This document shows positions 22,875-35,621 of a stretch of DNA of 64,000 nt, one piece after another. Position numbers and translations under genes: made by a program. The notes under the pieces were generated by a model that made no database searches, had not been told where the DNA came from, and saw nothing but the letters and a program-made list of their open reading frames with translations. Position 1 is the stretch's first letter. Each line of letters starts with the position of its first letter. Source of the DNA: Doryteuthis pealeii (taxonomy: Eukaryota > Mollusca > Cephalopoda > Myopsida > Loliginidae); the NCBI GenBank assembly GCA_023376005.1, contig CM042145.1:92614415-92678414 (forward strand), read 5' to 3'.

Positions 22875-23421
22875 CAGGGATTACCAAACTACAGCCCGTG
22901 GGCCGGATCCAGCCTGTGAAGTCATTTTATCAGGCATGCTGATGGCACTTGAATTTGTTTTTTAAAACGTATGGAACGCGAAACATTCTGATACCATCTA
23001 AATTTAATTATCATGTTAAGCTTAATAAATCCTCATGGACTTGACTACAGAATCAACCCATGAAACGAAATTGACTGATAAACATTTGAAAGCAATTCTC
23101 TTGATTGGATGTAGCAATTCCAAACCAAACATTGATGATATCTTGAAAGGCAAACTTCAATTTCACAAATCTCATTAAACCTTTCTGCTAATGTTGTGTT
23201 CTTTGATAATGTTTTGAAAATAAATATGTTGGTTGAATTTGTTTTTGTGCATCTTACGCTACTCATCCATGAATATAACATGGAAAGATAATTTTGTTTT
23301 ACATCTTTTTCTCAGAGCTTTCATTCTGGCTAGCAAGTATTGAACACAATAATAATGTGGCCCCCACTCATTATTTTTTCAATTATCCGGCCCACCGTGA
23401 AAAAAGTTTGGTGATCCCTGA
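22875..23421. mobile_element. Non-autonomous hAT transposon
   Basis: The ends are inverted: CAGGGATTACCAAACT and its partner AGTTTGGTGATCCCTG, with GGGCCGG inside each end. A perfect 8-bp target duplication ATCTAACC flanks it (22,867-22,874 and 23,422-23,429), the hAT hallmark. The 547-bp element has no transposase frame. Confidence 0.9.
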
Positions 23422-23924
23422 TCTAACCTCATCTGCTCAAAACTACTATCTGGCTGAAATTGTTTGGGTGACCCTCCCAGATTGATCTCCTATGTTTTCT
23501 ATCTTAGTATAATGCTGAGACTAGTCATGATTTCCCCTCCTGAGCAAATTTGCTTGTCCTCAAATTCCAACGTGTGGATACAAGTTGGAATTTGACCAGT
23601 CCATGACATGCAGCACTTCACTTTGGTCCTTACTTGGGCAGTTGGAAAGGTTCCCTCCAATCAATCAGCTAATCATGTCAAGCCCTAGCACTTATATGAT
23701 TGTCCCGACCCTATTACCCTTATGGTTATTGTTGTAACTCGGGCATCAGAGTTAACAGAGCAATAATAGGTAGAAACACAACATAGAAATGTTCTGATAT
23801 GGAAGGGTGGTACTGAATTTGTCAAGGATTATTTTATGCCTTGCATTCATTGTACATTTATACTAACATCTTTTGTGTAGTTGTTTTTTAAGAGTTTTTT
23901 TGCTCACAGTTATAAAATATCAAG

Positions 23925-24070
23925 TAGGTATTTACCCAACCCCTTCACCACGGGTAGGATGTGATAGAAGGGTGAAAATATGGGGCATCCAGTGATGATA
24001 GAATTTACTATTCAGTAGTAATGGAACTTCAAGTCTAGCTTACTAACCATTACACCATGATGGGACACCT
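23925..24070 (-). mobile_element. S4 tRNA-like SINE
   Basis: Minus strand GTGTAATGGTTAGTAAGC followed by GGATGCCCCATA and a tail ending in GGGTTGGGTAAATACC. Confidence 0.62.
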
Positions 24071-24075
24071 TAGTT

Positions 24076-24675
24076 ATATGATATCAAGTATTCCTATCTA
24101 ATACAAATAATTTGCCCACAGTTGTTTGGTTTCAATTATTTCTATCTAGTACTAATAATTATATGATATCAAGTATTTCTATCTAATACAAATAATTTGC
24201 CCACAGTTGTATGGTTTCAATTATTTCTATCTAGTACTAATAATTATATGATATCAAGTATTCCTATCTAATACAAATAATTTGCCCACAGTTGTAGGGT
24301 TTCAATTATTTCTATCTAGTACTAATAATTATATGATATCAAGTATTTCTATCTAATACAAATAATTTGCCCACAGTTGTATAGTTTCAATTATTTCTAT
24401 CTAGTACTAATAATTATATGATATCAAGTATTTCTATCTAATACAAATAATTTGCCCACAGTTGTATGGTTTCAATTATTTCTATCTAGTACTAATAATT
24501 ATATGATATCAAGTATTCCTATCTAATACAAATAATTTGCCCACAGTTGTATGGTTTCAATTATTTCTATCTAGTACTAATAATTATATGATTTCAAGTA
24601 TTCCTATCTAATACAAATAATTTGCCCACAGTTGTATAGTTTCAATTATTTCTATCTAGTACTAATAATTATATG
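24076..24675 (+). repeat. 85-bp tandem array, seven units
   Basis: ATATGATATCAAGTATT recurs at 24,076, 24,161, 24,246, 24,331, 24,416, 24,501 and 24,586, an exact 85-bp period. Units differ at a few sites (ATTCCT/ATTTCT; GTTGTTTGG/GTTGTATGG). A diverged relative is at 4,640-4,760 and 48,757-48,875. Confidence 0.96.
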
Positions 24676-25729
24676 ATTTGAAGTAATTATTTCTATTTAA
24701 TAATAGTCATTTTTTTGCACATATTTATATGGTTTCAAGTAACTAATAATAGTCCTTTGTAAACAATTATACCTTCAAGTAACTATTCTTAATACAAATA
24801 ATTTAGTTAGATGACATCAAGTATACAAATACTTTTTTAAACAGATCTATTTGACCCATAGATAGGACTCTAACAGGTATTATCACTCCAAGATAGAGGG
24901 GATCTGTGATTTGTTGGATTTGTCAAGTATTCAGCTCTGTTACAAGCTGACTACAAAACTAAAACTAGAGTTTGGTAGGTGACTTATATGGAGCTTTGGG
25001 TTGTTCCATTATGAACTCAGGCAAGTTCATTTCTTGGTTTCTGATTGGCTGTTGGTTTTCAGGGTGAGTAAAGACATGGATAAGTACCCACTTTTCAGCC
25101 ATCACTTTGCACTATGCTAGCAACATGCAAGGACTGTATTTAAGTTGCAGCTTGCATGTTTGTTCTTGTCTGCTAACTTGACGGTAGTTAGGATCCCATT
25201 GCAACGGTGAGTATTATATTGTTTTTATGTTATCTGGGGGATAACTTCTACATGATTAATGACAATGGACTTGCAAGGAGCAATGACTGGTAGGGATGGG
25301 TGGTATGAGAGAGTCAAAGGAATCTATACTATTGTTGCATAGCTCTCAATTTTACTCTTCTTAGTTTTATACTTATATAACCATGAACATACAACTCCGA
25401 CACGTTTGTGGGACAAAACATTTTATATTGTAAACAGCATGGAAATAAGACAAGATACAATAACAATAAAATACATGTACATACAAGAGTAGAGATAAAA
25501 GGACTTGAGGGTCCGAACATACAAAATCATTTACTAGTGATGGGGGGGGGGCAAAGCCCCACCAAGAAGGGTGTGACAATGTCTCTAACCTATGTGCTCG
25601 TACGAGAAGATGTAGCAAAAGAGGGAGAAGCGTTTGAACCAGGCGCTTAAATACTATAGCCCCTGGTGGGAACAAGCGACAACCCAGCGGGAAGATAATC
25701 CCAACACTTACCTTTTTCTATCTTCTAAC

Positions 25730-25880
25730 TTCTATGCTGGCTGGATTTCTCTGGTCTTCTTCTTCTTGGGTTGGTTTGGGTATTTCTTGGGTTTGTCTAA
25801 ATATCTGTGTCTACTTCTTGTTCTTGTTTATGAACACATAGACATGGCTTAATTTTGACGTCTTTATTTTCCCAAGTCCC
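25730..25880 (+). repeat. Direct repeat, first member
   Basis: Resembles 26,965-27,112 (TATGCTGGCTGGATT, TTCTTGGGTTTGT, GACGTCTTTATTTTCCCAAG). The pair is 1.2 kb apart and could be terminal repeats of a small element; an S2 repeat interrupts just after it. Confidence 0.55.
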
Positions 25881-25894
25881 TGTTTCCAACCTGC

Positions 25895-26022
25895 TGAAAA
25901 AAAACTGAGTTTTAAAAAACTTTGAATACCCATGAAGAATGAATAAAACAAAACATTGTCGGCATAAAATAACCCAACAAGGGTTGACATGTCGTAAAAT
26001 CTAACCAACCAACCAACCATCT
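25895..26022 (-). mobile_element. S2 repeat, minus strand
   Basis: (AACC)n end at 26,003-26,022 with GGGTTGACATGTCGTAAAAT before it. Confidence 0.6.
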
Positions 26023-26964
26023 AACCAACCCATTTCTCTTACAATGATAATTAATCCTTTGTACACTTAGTTCTTCGGTTTTCAGATATCTCCTTTCAGA
26101 GCTCACAAACCTCACTCCAGGGTGCAGACATCTTTGTTAAGAGCTATCCCATAATTCAATTTGTTGCATTGCCCTTTCTTATTCTTCTCATACTTATTAT
26201 CTTCTATCTACTATGTGTAATAAACAGGGTTAGTAGCAAGCGTATGGTGGCAAGGAAAAACAAACACAGATTTTAAGTTTCAAAATTGTATTGGACAAAA
26301 TAACATGAGAACGACGAAAAGCTGAAATTGAATTTAAGTGAGAAAGTCTGATTTGGTGATAATAGTAAAATGAATGATAAAGTCAGTAAAAATGTCAGGA
26401 TTACCATGGTAATGTGGTAGTGGGGTGGTGACGTAGGCAGAATTTTGTGTATGATAGTTGGCGTATTTTTCTTGGTATCGCTGAACGATGTGGAATTGTT
26501 CGCTTGTTGACTGTCAGTCAGATTTGGGTAGAGCTAGGTGAGGATGTAAGTCATCCGCCTGTGATGTGGTCTGCGCGTGTCGCTGGTTTAGTCTACTGTC
26601 GGCTTTTCAAAGCCGATTTTATATAGGCCTGTGTGATCCGAAATTGGATCACAGAAGCCTTTTTTGTTTTTGGGGAAGAGAGCTTTCGATTGGATGAAAA
26701 TGTGAGTTTATTCACAAAATTATATTATTTTTATTTTTTGGGCATTCTTGTTTTCCAACCGGAACTTCAATTTGGAGCCTGTGCGCAAAAACGTGTTAAA
26801 TTGGTCACTTCTTTTTAGGCTACCATGGAGTAAACTTCCAGTTGGCGTCACAACTTATGTTTTGTCTTGTTGGCGAGTGTGTGTATCTTTTTTATTGCAG
26901 TGTGTGCACGAATTGAATTGGTAATTAGTGAATCGAGAGATATCTATTATTGTTTATGTAACAT

Positions 26965-27112
26965 ATGCTGGCCGGATTCCTCTGGTCTCCTGTCTTCTTG
27001 GGTTAGCTTGGGTGTTTCTTGGGTTTGTATAAATCCCTGTGTCCACTTCTTGTTCTTATTTATCAACACAAAAACATGGTTTAATTTAGACGTCTTTATT
27101 TTCCCAAGTTCC
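26965..27112 (+). repeat. Direct repeat, second member
   Basis: Partner of 25,730-25,880, about 85% similar by eye. Confidence 0.55.
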
Positions 27113-27786
27113 ATAATCTCATGTATTAAGAGGAATTCTGGCAATAATCGCCATTCACATCTGTCCCAAGCGATTGCCTACTTCACTCTAACAAACCTCA
27201 CTTGTTCTCTCGGCTGTGTAGTCACATGAACAAACCAATTAATAAGAGAACTACTAACATGTCAATAAGGGGTCAAGGCTGTCAATTAAACTACTGGTTA
27301 TTTTCCATGTCTCTTCTAACGAATTACCTGTTAATTTTTTAATTCAAATATTTCTGGAAGTGGTAGTGCCTGTTAGGGTCCAATCTATGGGTTAAATAAA
27401 TTTTAAAAAATGTGTTTTGTGGATGTAATGAAAATAACATACCTCGAAACTCAAAGCGTGCGCGGACGAGTCTGGCTTGCAGGGTCATCCCGGGAAAGAA
27501 ATATGGCTGCTGTAAGCACTATATTTAACGATGGGCGATCTTGAACCAGCGAGAATGGGATTGCATGTATACAAATTCTCTCGAGATCAGGCGTGCATAT
27601 AAGTATATGGCGATGGCTAGAGGCAGCGTCAAACGATTACGTACGACGACTACGAAAAAAGCTGGCAGTAGTATTTTGGCTCTTGTGACGGGTGGACGAG
27701 GCATTTCGAGATAGATTTTGATTGTTGGTGAGCAGAGTGCAGCACAGTTGGGAGAACATTATTACTAGATGTTTAAAAGAAATGTG

Positions 27787-27902
27787 TTTAAAAAAACTGA
27801 ATATCCAACAAGAATAGATAAAAAAAAATGTTTTCAGCATAAAATAACCTAAGGGTTGACATACTGTAAATTCCAACCAACCAACCAACCAACCAACCAA
27901 CC
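27787..27902 (-). mobile_element. S2 repeat, minus strand
   Basis: Ends in a long (CCAA)n run; contains AAGGGTTGACATACTGTAAA. Confidence 0.6.
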
Positions 27903-27909
27903 AGCCTGA

Positions 27910-29145
27910 ACTTTAAAGACCTTTCAGTAGTTTTTCACTAACCTTCATTGAACCTTACTTATCCTTCATGTTACAGGTTGAATGAGATATCATTTTGTTG
28001 ATTAAAATAAAGCATGTGTATTCATTTCTACTTGTTTGAAAATATCATAGGTTTTCTGACATTGTTCTTCAGATATTTGAGTTAGGAATATACTTCATAT
28101 GTAATTACAGGAATAAGGAAGAAAATAGTTGGAAAATGGCTGAAAAGTAGAGGAAGAAATGAAGGAAAGAAAGAAGAAATTGAAAATGAGAAAAAAGGAA
28201 TGTGAAAATGAATGAAGGAAAGAAGAAGAAATTTAAGGAAGGAATTAAGAATTTTAAAAAAATATGAAATGTGGGATATGTAAAAAGGAAGGGATGAAAA
28301 CAAACGAAAATGAGACTTGAAATTGATTGACCTCTCTCTTTAATACAAATCTACACTTAGCAATTCAGCGAGAATTTCTGCCTAGGCCTCTGATCAAACT
28401 CTTTTATATACAATTCAAAAAACCAGAAACTGAAACTGTAAGAACGCGTTTTCAAGGTGTAAAAAAAAACAAAAAGAAATTGATACCAAATCAAAAATTG
28501 CCCAACACTCCACCCCTACACTCCTCTAACTGCATATACAAATATATATACTTATACACACATTGATATATAGAAGTGATAATAGCTTACAAAGCCATAT
28601 ATGTATGTGTAACAACCCCCTATATATAATATCACCACACAAACACAATCGATACTATAGGAAAGTGTGGGTGACCAAAATAATACATACAAGCGGATAT
28701 GGGATGTGAACCGTATTTAGCTGTGTGTCAGTGTATTGTAACTAAAATGTATATAAATCGTCTATATTCTTAGTATGGCTATAGTGTAGGTATACCAACA
28801 TTACCTTGTGGATTTTGTCAGTTTTGTCTATGAATTCCCATCTTTGAGTTTTGATCTGTTTGAGGTAATAGTGTCAAGTGTTTTCTTGGGAACAGCTTGC
28901 TTCATTTTTCATTGTCCATAATTAAAAAGAGAACAAAATTGATAAGGCAACAAAGAAATATCTTGTGTTATTCTTTTTTTTTTTATTCTGTTTTCAACTA
29001 GGTTTCATCTTTGATCATGTTAGGAGAAAAGTCTTTAGTTAAAAATAAGGATAACAACATATATGATATATTAATATATATATTGTTTGTGTGCTCATGT
29101 GTGTTGTGTGTAGATATATCCGACGACAGTTATATGCATATATGT
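27910..29145. other. Unassigned AT-rich sequence
   Basis: A purine-rich tract at 28,110-28,240 (GAAGGAAAGAAAG) is the only structure seen. No exon, tRNA or recognised repeat can be supported. Confidence 0.6.
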
Positions 29146-29149
29146 AGGC

Positions 29150-29425
29150 ATGCTAGTGTAATGATTTAAGTAGTCGTAGAAAATGGACTCGTCAACCTGA
29201 GTTCAAATCCTGGGACAAGCATTTCACATAGCCGCCTAATACCCTTTGGAGAAAGGGAATGCAATCCAACTACACTCCATCCAAGTATGAGTAAATCAGT
29301 AGGGCAGATCTGCCCGCTCTTTAATGTTGCCCAGGTAACCAGTCTTGCGAGAAGGAAAAACTAAATTCAACCTTGCTTAAACTCTGCTTAGAATATGGCC
29401 TTGTGTACGACATCAAGCTTGTGTA
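29150..29425 (+). mobile_element. S3 tRNA-derived SINE
   Basis: Degraded head TAATGATTTAAGTAGTCG, B box GAGTTCAAATCC, then AATACCCTTTGGAG and the CTAGGAGAAGG-like tail. Confidence 0.68.
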
Positions 29426-29747
29426 GAAGAGTTGCGTGAATATTATATTATATCATAGATAGATAGTAGATAAAGATATTACCTCCCCCTTCCTTTCCCT
29501 TCATTTTGCTGTCAAAATCTGACGAGGCTTTTAAAGCTGAAATAAATTTATATTTGATAATCTAAATATATATATTAATATAATGAGAACTCACTTGATA
29601 GTGCAAAGAAATTGTCATATGAAAGAGTTTGATTCAGTTCAGAACCAGCAGACACAGCCCAAATTTTAAGGACTTGAGCTATGTGTGGGTAACCAAATTA
29701 AGAAGGCTTTCCTTCATCAACTAAGAATGAAGGAGAATCTCTTCTCT

Positions 29748-29847
29748 NNNNNNNNNNNNNNNNNNNNNNNNNNNNNNNNNNNNNNNNNNNNNNNNNNNNN
29801 NNNNNNNNNNNNNNNNNNNNNNNNNNNNNNNNNNNNNNNNNNNNNNN
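29748..29847. other. Assembly gap of exactly 100 N
   Basis: A fixed-size run of N marks a scaffold join of unknown true length. It lies between the two duplicated segments and outside both gene spans. An open frame reading across it is meaningless. Confidence 0.99.
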
Positions 29848-30130
29848 TTTGCTTGTTTTATACTATATTCTTACGATGGGGCGCAATATTTGCTGAGTTC
29901 GCTTGTCATGATTATTCTTCAATAATATTATCGAATTTTATACGATATACGCATTGTAATTGCCTTCAAGCAAAAAATTTTTTGAGTTTTAGATTATACT
30001 TAATTACACTGTCAGATTTTATATCCATTTTTCTTCTAATCCTGTTTATCTAAATGTCTTTGATTCAGACGTCTTTATTCTTTTTTTATTTTCAAAATGA
30101 TATTTTCTTCCATCTGATTTTTTATTTGTC

Positions 30131-31235
30131 TGAATTTTTGAGACGAGACTTGATGTGTATAATTTTGATTTTTCAGACTGTTGTCCTCATCTTTATTGTG
30201 GTATGTAAAATCACAACGTTTCGGCTGCTGTATCCTCTGGACTTCCTCAGATGTTTCTTTTGTATGTGATATAATGGAAAATGGAAAAATAATTAGTTTG
30301 CACATATGGATTGTGCAACCTTAGTAAAAATAAAATTTAAAATACAATTCGTAAAATTCAACCAATCAGAGGCGTTTTCCCGCCTAATAAGAAAATTTAT
30401 CAAACTAGACCCAATTTGGAGCCTACTTAATTTCTATAAATAACAGAACTTTCGGATTCTAACCAGAAAGATTTTGCCTGCCAAAGAGAATCCTTGTCAC
30501 TTGTTTTAAGAAAATTTAACGAATAAGGTATGAACTATCTTCTTATCTTTCGCCACTTTAAATAATCATCGCTTTAACAGACAATCTTAATATCAGTACC
30601 AAATACAGCCTGACTGATGATTATTTGGACATACAAACTTTAATGTTTCTTCTTATTGTGTGGAATTGTAAAAAAAATATTTTTTTTTTATTTTACCATT
30701 TTGAACTTAAAAAAGAACTTTGGGATGAAACCTTGCCAGTATTCCATGCTACTTTCTTGTAAATTTCTGTTAATACAATTTTGTTTGTTTAATCAAGAGT
30801 TTTGTCTTCTCTACCATCTTTGCTTGATTTATTTATGGTCTTACATGTTTGAATACTTTTATTGAATATTGACATCATCTGCCCTACCTACCACCATACC
30901 ACTATTTAAGAACACACAGATTACTCTGTGCAGAATTCACCTGAAGTACTTTAGACGGACGGACTCTCCTCCTAATACTCATTTGTGACCACCTTACTAT
31001 ATAACAGTATGGGAGCTGAGAAATCCTTTTGAATAGCTTGACTATTGATCTTTGATGACTTGTTTGATCAACAGTCAAAACAATTCAAAATAGCAATGAC
31101 CAGTTGGGTTATTGCTATGCTCAGACACTCAGGAAACACCTGAAGAAGGCAGGAGGATACAGCAGCCGAAACGTTGTGGTTTTGCATACCACAATAAAGT
31201 GAGGAAAACAGTTTGAAAAATCAATCTTATTTTTG
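30131..31235. mobile_element. Element bounded by outward-facing hammerhead-type relics
   Basis: The left end (30,131-30,262) carries the complement of GCAGCCGAAACGTTGTG. The right end (31,131-31,232) carries CTGAAGA, GGC...GCC, GAAACGTTGTGG and a hairpin partner CCACAA on the plus strand. An LTR-like repeat lies between. No ORF. Confidence 0.5.
30285..30875 (+). repeat. LTR-like repeat, first copy
   Basis: Shares long blocks with 33,045-33,620: CAACCAATCAGAGGCG (CCAAT box), CTATAAATA (TATA box), AACTTCTGTTAATACAATTT-like and TTATTGAATATTGACATC. The promoter-like layout suggests an LTR. Confidence 0.55.
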
Positions 31236-32068
31236 TTGTTGCTTGTTTAAACTAATTACCGCCATTTACTCCCCCTTCTCGTGTTACATAATTCATGGAT
31301 AGCTGATGAATTATGTAAGTACTGTAGCCAGATGTTTTTTTGAATCAGAGTTCATTAGATTCAAAACGGAGGGGTTGAGTGGAAAATACCTTAACCATTA
31401 TGGTTTATGATTGACAAGTAATAACCTTGACTTGACCTCCTCCAGAAACGTGTGGATTAAAAGTGTCACAATTTTAAGTTTTTAGTTTAGTTTGGTGACC
31501 AGTTTCTCGCCTGAAAGAAGACGTTCTTTTGAGATGTCGCTTCTCAATCCACACGGTCCTGGGCTGGGGGTTTGTTCTTAATAAAGACTTGAAGAAAAAG
31601 AACAAAGTCTAGTTGATTGATTAACTCTTAACATCCTGTTGAGGAATTTTCTAAGTCCAGAGCCCCATTCCTCTAAGGATTTATCAAAAATGGCTAAAAA
31701 TGGTCTTTTCATTTAAAGTTACCTGTTATTTCCCTTAAATCAAAGACTTCTAAATATATTTAATATTACATTTAAACAAAGGCTATCATTTGGGTCGGAT
31801 TAGGAAAATGAATGTGACTTCTGGACGGGTGGAATGAGGCGGTATAGGACATTAAGAGTTAAAATAAGAATGCACAGACACTCAGCCCAACCAGAAAGAA
31901 GAACCAGCCTGAGAAAAACAGCCCAACAAGAGAAGATGTCAGGAACAAGCAAAAGAGCAAGTAAGAGCCCCTCATCATCTCTCATACTCTGTCTCTCTCT
32001 TGCCATTATATACCTGATATTAAGGGGTATATAACACTCGCTTATGGTCAAGTCAAGTCATAAGGAGG

Positions 32069-32281
32069 GGGTGCTTACGGAAATTCCATAAAACCAACAC
32101 TGACAATTTACATGAAATTTGTGATTTTCAGTTACAAGAAAGGGTTTTTTAAGTATTCATATCACTGCCAATCCTTCGAACTTATCTTTCTTTTAAAATC
32201 AACCCCCCTTATAGGTCCAGAAGAAATCACAAATTTCATGTAAATTGTCGGTGTCGGTTTTATGGAATTTCCATAAGCACC
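32069..32281. repeat. Inverted repeat (hairpin 1)
   Basis: GTGCTTACGGAAATTCCATA and TTTACATGAAATTTGTGATT recur as complements at 32,226-32,281. Confidence 0.85.
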
Positions 32282-32351
32282 CTTATAGGTCCAGAAGAAA
32301 TCACCTATTTTTGAAAATATTCAAAGTTTCGATATGTTTGGTTTTTCTGAT

Positions 32352-32751
32352 TGATTTTGACGCGTAGAATTCATTGATACCAAAGAAAGCAATCAATTCT
32401 AAGAATTGGCAGAGATACGAGAACTTTAATCACTTATTATAGTGTAAAAAATCTACAATGTCGTTAAAATTTTAGGTGTGTATTTAATTGGCTTTTTTGA
32501 TAGATTTCGATTCATAGAATTCATTGATCTTAAAGGAAAGATAAGTTCGAAGGATTGGCAGTGATATGAATACTGTCGGTTTTATGGATCGAATTCTATC
32601 AAAAAAGCCAATTAAATACACACCTAAAATTTTAACGACATTGTAGATTTTTTACACTATAATAGGTGATTAAAGTTCTCATATCTCTGCCAATTCTTTG
32701 AATTGATTGCTTTCTTTGGTATCAATGAATTCTATGCATCAAAATCAATTT
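32352..32751. repeat. Long inverted repeat (hairpin 2)
   Basis: Arms of about 150-170 bp close on a centre near 32,555. Part of the loop (AAGATAAGTTCGAAGGATTG) is complementary to 32,160-32,195 inside hairpin 1, so the two structures are nested parts of one rearranged element. Confidence 0.85.
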
Positions 32752-33044
32752 CAGCCCCTGACACTCCTGATCAGAGAAATCATGTCATTTACTTGGTGCA
32801 TACTGCTAGTGGAGCGGCCATGTTTACACTGTAAAGACAGCAAGCAAAATGGCACAATCAGGTTCAAACTTTGATCATGTGACCACAACAGTGCCAACTA
32901 TAAGCATGGATGCGCAGAACACAGTGTGACAATAATGAAGATATGTTATGGCAAATCGGTTGGATAATTTTTGACTCACCATCCTAGATATTATATTGTG
33001 GCGAGGACCGGAAGTTATCGCTTCAACAGACAGAAGTCGAATGC

Positions 33045-33640
33045 AAAAATAAGTAGTTTGCGCATATGGATCGCGCAACTAGAAAAAAATAAAATTTAAA
33101 ATAAAATTCGTTAAAATTCAACCAATCAGAGGCGTTCCCACCTAATAAGAAAATTTATCAACTAGACCCCTTTTGGGAGCTATGCTGGACTATAAATAAA
33201 GCCAGCCTTTCGAATCCTAACCAGAAAGATCTCATTTGCCTAAGGGAATTCACGTCACCCTTTTTAAGAACATTTCGATTACATGCTGAAGGTATCTATT
33301 CTCTCTCTCTCTTTTGAATAACCTATGCTTTCGGAGATAAACCTTTATCATTCAACTTATGCCTGACTGCTTTTAAGTTGACTTTAAACTTTCACCTTTT
33401 CTTTTCTCACTTTTGAACTGTGAAATACCAGCTTACATTTTACATTTGAACTTTTAAAAAAAGAACTTTGGCGGAACCTCGCCCAGTATTCAATGCTACC
33501 TTTTGTAAACTTCTGTTAATACAATTTTGTTTGTTTAATCCAGAGTTTTGTCTTCTATGCCATTGTGCTTGATTTATTTATGGTCTTTAAATGTTTTAAC
33601 ACTTTTATTGAATATTGACATCAAACAACACCATACTTAT
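33045..33640 (+). repeat. LTR-like repeat, second copy
   Basis: Same orientation as 30,285-30,875. It is followed at about 33,651 by TTGGTGACTACCCGCC, which resembles a retroelement primer-binding site. No polymerase gene is found next to it. Confidence 0.55.
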
Positions 33641-33711
33641 CACCATAAAATTGGTGACTACCCGCCGTGAATTGAATGCCATCTACCATAATATTAACAG
33701 ATATGTATATA

Positions 33712-34357
33712 TCTATCTTATTATAATGGAGATTGTGTGTTTGTCTGTCTGTAACCGAAACTATATCCCTACTCAAGTCACAATTCCCTTTGTTATTTAC
33801 ATCACATTCTCCATGATTTTATTTATATTTAAACTTCAATTATTAATAAAATTGTTTTCCATTATTTACACTGTTGGCCATATCTACATACAATAACATG
33901 CAATTGTATTTATATATTTACAACAAAATAGAGGTTTACTGTGTGAACGGGAAGGCTAATTTGCATATTGATATTAGAAATTTGATTTTAATAAATATAT
34001 GCTTAGTATTATTGATTTCTAATTGTTTGGTTTTATCTTATTGAATATGAGCAAAAATCTCTTCAATAAATCTTAAAAGAAATCTCTCAACAGAAAGAAA
34101 TAACTGTAATATTATTCTTACTTCCTATTTTAACTAACAGTTTAATTAGGAAAATTTACCAATGAAAGACCGGGAGTAACGGAAAATGATGGAAGAGTTA
34201 GTTTTAAAGTTATTTTCTATTTTTCAATCATACCCCCCTGTTTTCAAAATCTTTTTATTTACATTCTTATTCATTCATTAGCCTTTTCTAATTTAATTAT
34301 TTTTATTATAAAATATAACTAAAATACTTGCACCCGCAGGGTGCATATATTTGCTAG
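33712..34357 (+). mobile_element. Non-autonomous Helitron
   Basis: 5' TCTATCTTATTATAATGG; 3' hairpin GCACCC-GCA-GGGTGC (34,330-34,344), then CTAG before T at 34,354-34,357. Clearest Helitron end in the window. About 310 bp downstream of copy B's stop. Confidence 0.8.
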
Positions 34358-34670
34358 TATTTCTAAAGTAGATAGATTTGAACATCACCAGAGATGAAAA
34401 GTATATTAATTTGGTTATTCTAAGTTGGTATGATACAGAAAGAATAATAATATCAAATTCTTTTTTTATTTTATTTTTTATTTTTTTATTATTTCTGAGT
34501 CAGATACAATGAGAAAGAAGCTGATGATAATGGATCTTATTTTCTTTGTTTGTTTGTTTTTGTTTTTAAGTTAAATATTTCTGTTTGGAATATAAAAACC
34601 AATGAATTTTTAAAATGATGTGAAAATATATTTCTTTCCATTTTATTTCCTTCTACAATTTGATCAAACG

Positions 34671-34727
34671 TCATCGGAGAGCTGCTTCGAATTTGGGCCG
34701 GAGAGCTGACATCGTTATCAAAATGGC
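34671..34727 (-). CDS. SPOUT1: SPOUT1 copy B, coding exon 11 and stop
   Basis: It encodes AILITMSALRPKFEAALR then TGA, matching the family's C-terminal helix. Two AGs lie 4 nt apart (CAG then GAAG). Only the downstream AG keeps this frame, and it leaves one Glu fewer than I recall for vertebrates. The upstream AG would shift the frame, so a one-base G insertion (real or assembly error) is possible. An AATAAA lies about 25 nt past the stop, and more lie in the T-rich tract near 34,460-34,490 (plus strand). Confidence 0.78.
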   Translation of the reverse strand, partial: AILITMSALRPKFEAALR

Positions 34728-35567
34728 CTTCCTGTAAATAAATAAAAAATTTAAAAAATATAAAAATTCGAATATTAATAAAAGATCATACTTCCCCGGC
34801 CCAGCCGGGGGGGGGGTGTCAAGTGAGCTTCGGCCGCTGGACTGATAAAGTAATTAACATCGTTGATCCCAGGGGGCCATCTGCCCAGGCAACACCTGCC
34901 CCATTGATTTAAAGGGGCAGGGCTGGGTTTATTGCCCAGTGCCTGAGGCGCCCCCCTTGAGGGGGAATGCTGAGGGGATCAACGCATTTTTTGCACCCCA
35001 GCCACCCATGAGCTTTGGTTTGCGGGTGGTCCCACATTAATAGGGCCTTGTGCCTAACTGATACACGTGAGGTACATGGTAAATATCTCATACTTAAATT
35101 TATCTGAAACTTTTTCTCTACTTCACCTCTTCCCATTCGTCCCCTCAATTCACAATAGAATAGAGCACAGCTTCAACTATGTAAAAATAACTACAATCAT
35201 AACACCCAGAAAAGTATTGTTCAAATAAAAGCTTGAAAGACTTGTCTTATTCTTTGACACTAATAGAAACTCATTGGCTAAATTTCTTTCCTATAAAGAT
35301 ATAAAGTAAGTAAAGTCGGCAGAGTGGTGCATTGTCAGTATCTGCCAAACAGCGAGGGAGTCTATCCCCCTTTTACTAGTGTTAGACCAAGGAGATTATT
35401 TTTTGCATCTAAGTTGGAGTGCCATGCCTACCATCAGCTTCGCCTTTTACAGCACAGATCCAAGCTGTGCTACTCATGCATTGAGTTGGTGAGGACCAGT
35501 ATTAAACCAGGAACCTTGTGGATGCCCTACTGACAGACCTAAACATTTTATTAAAAATTTTGTATAA

Positions 35568-35621
<54 letters not shown>

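Noticed and set aside
24076..24675. CRISPR-like array (regular repeat units)
   Set aside because: Units are contiguous near-identical 85-bp repeats without unique spacers, in a eukaryotic genome.
26867..27229. 120-codon frame with hydrophobic segments
   Set aside because: No recognisable domain, it overlaps a repeated sequence (26,965-27,112), and base composition does not differ from the surroundings.
29685..30053. Open frame of 122 codons spanning the N gap
   Set aside because: It crosses 100 N and joins two unrelated contig ends, so the reading frame has no meaning.
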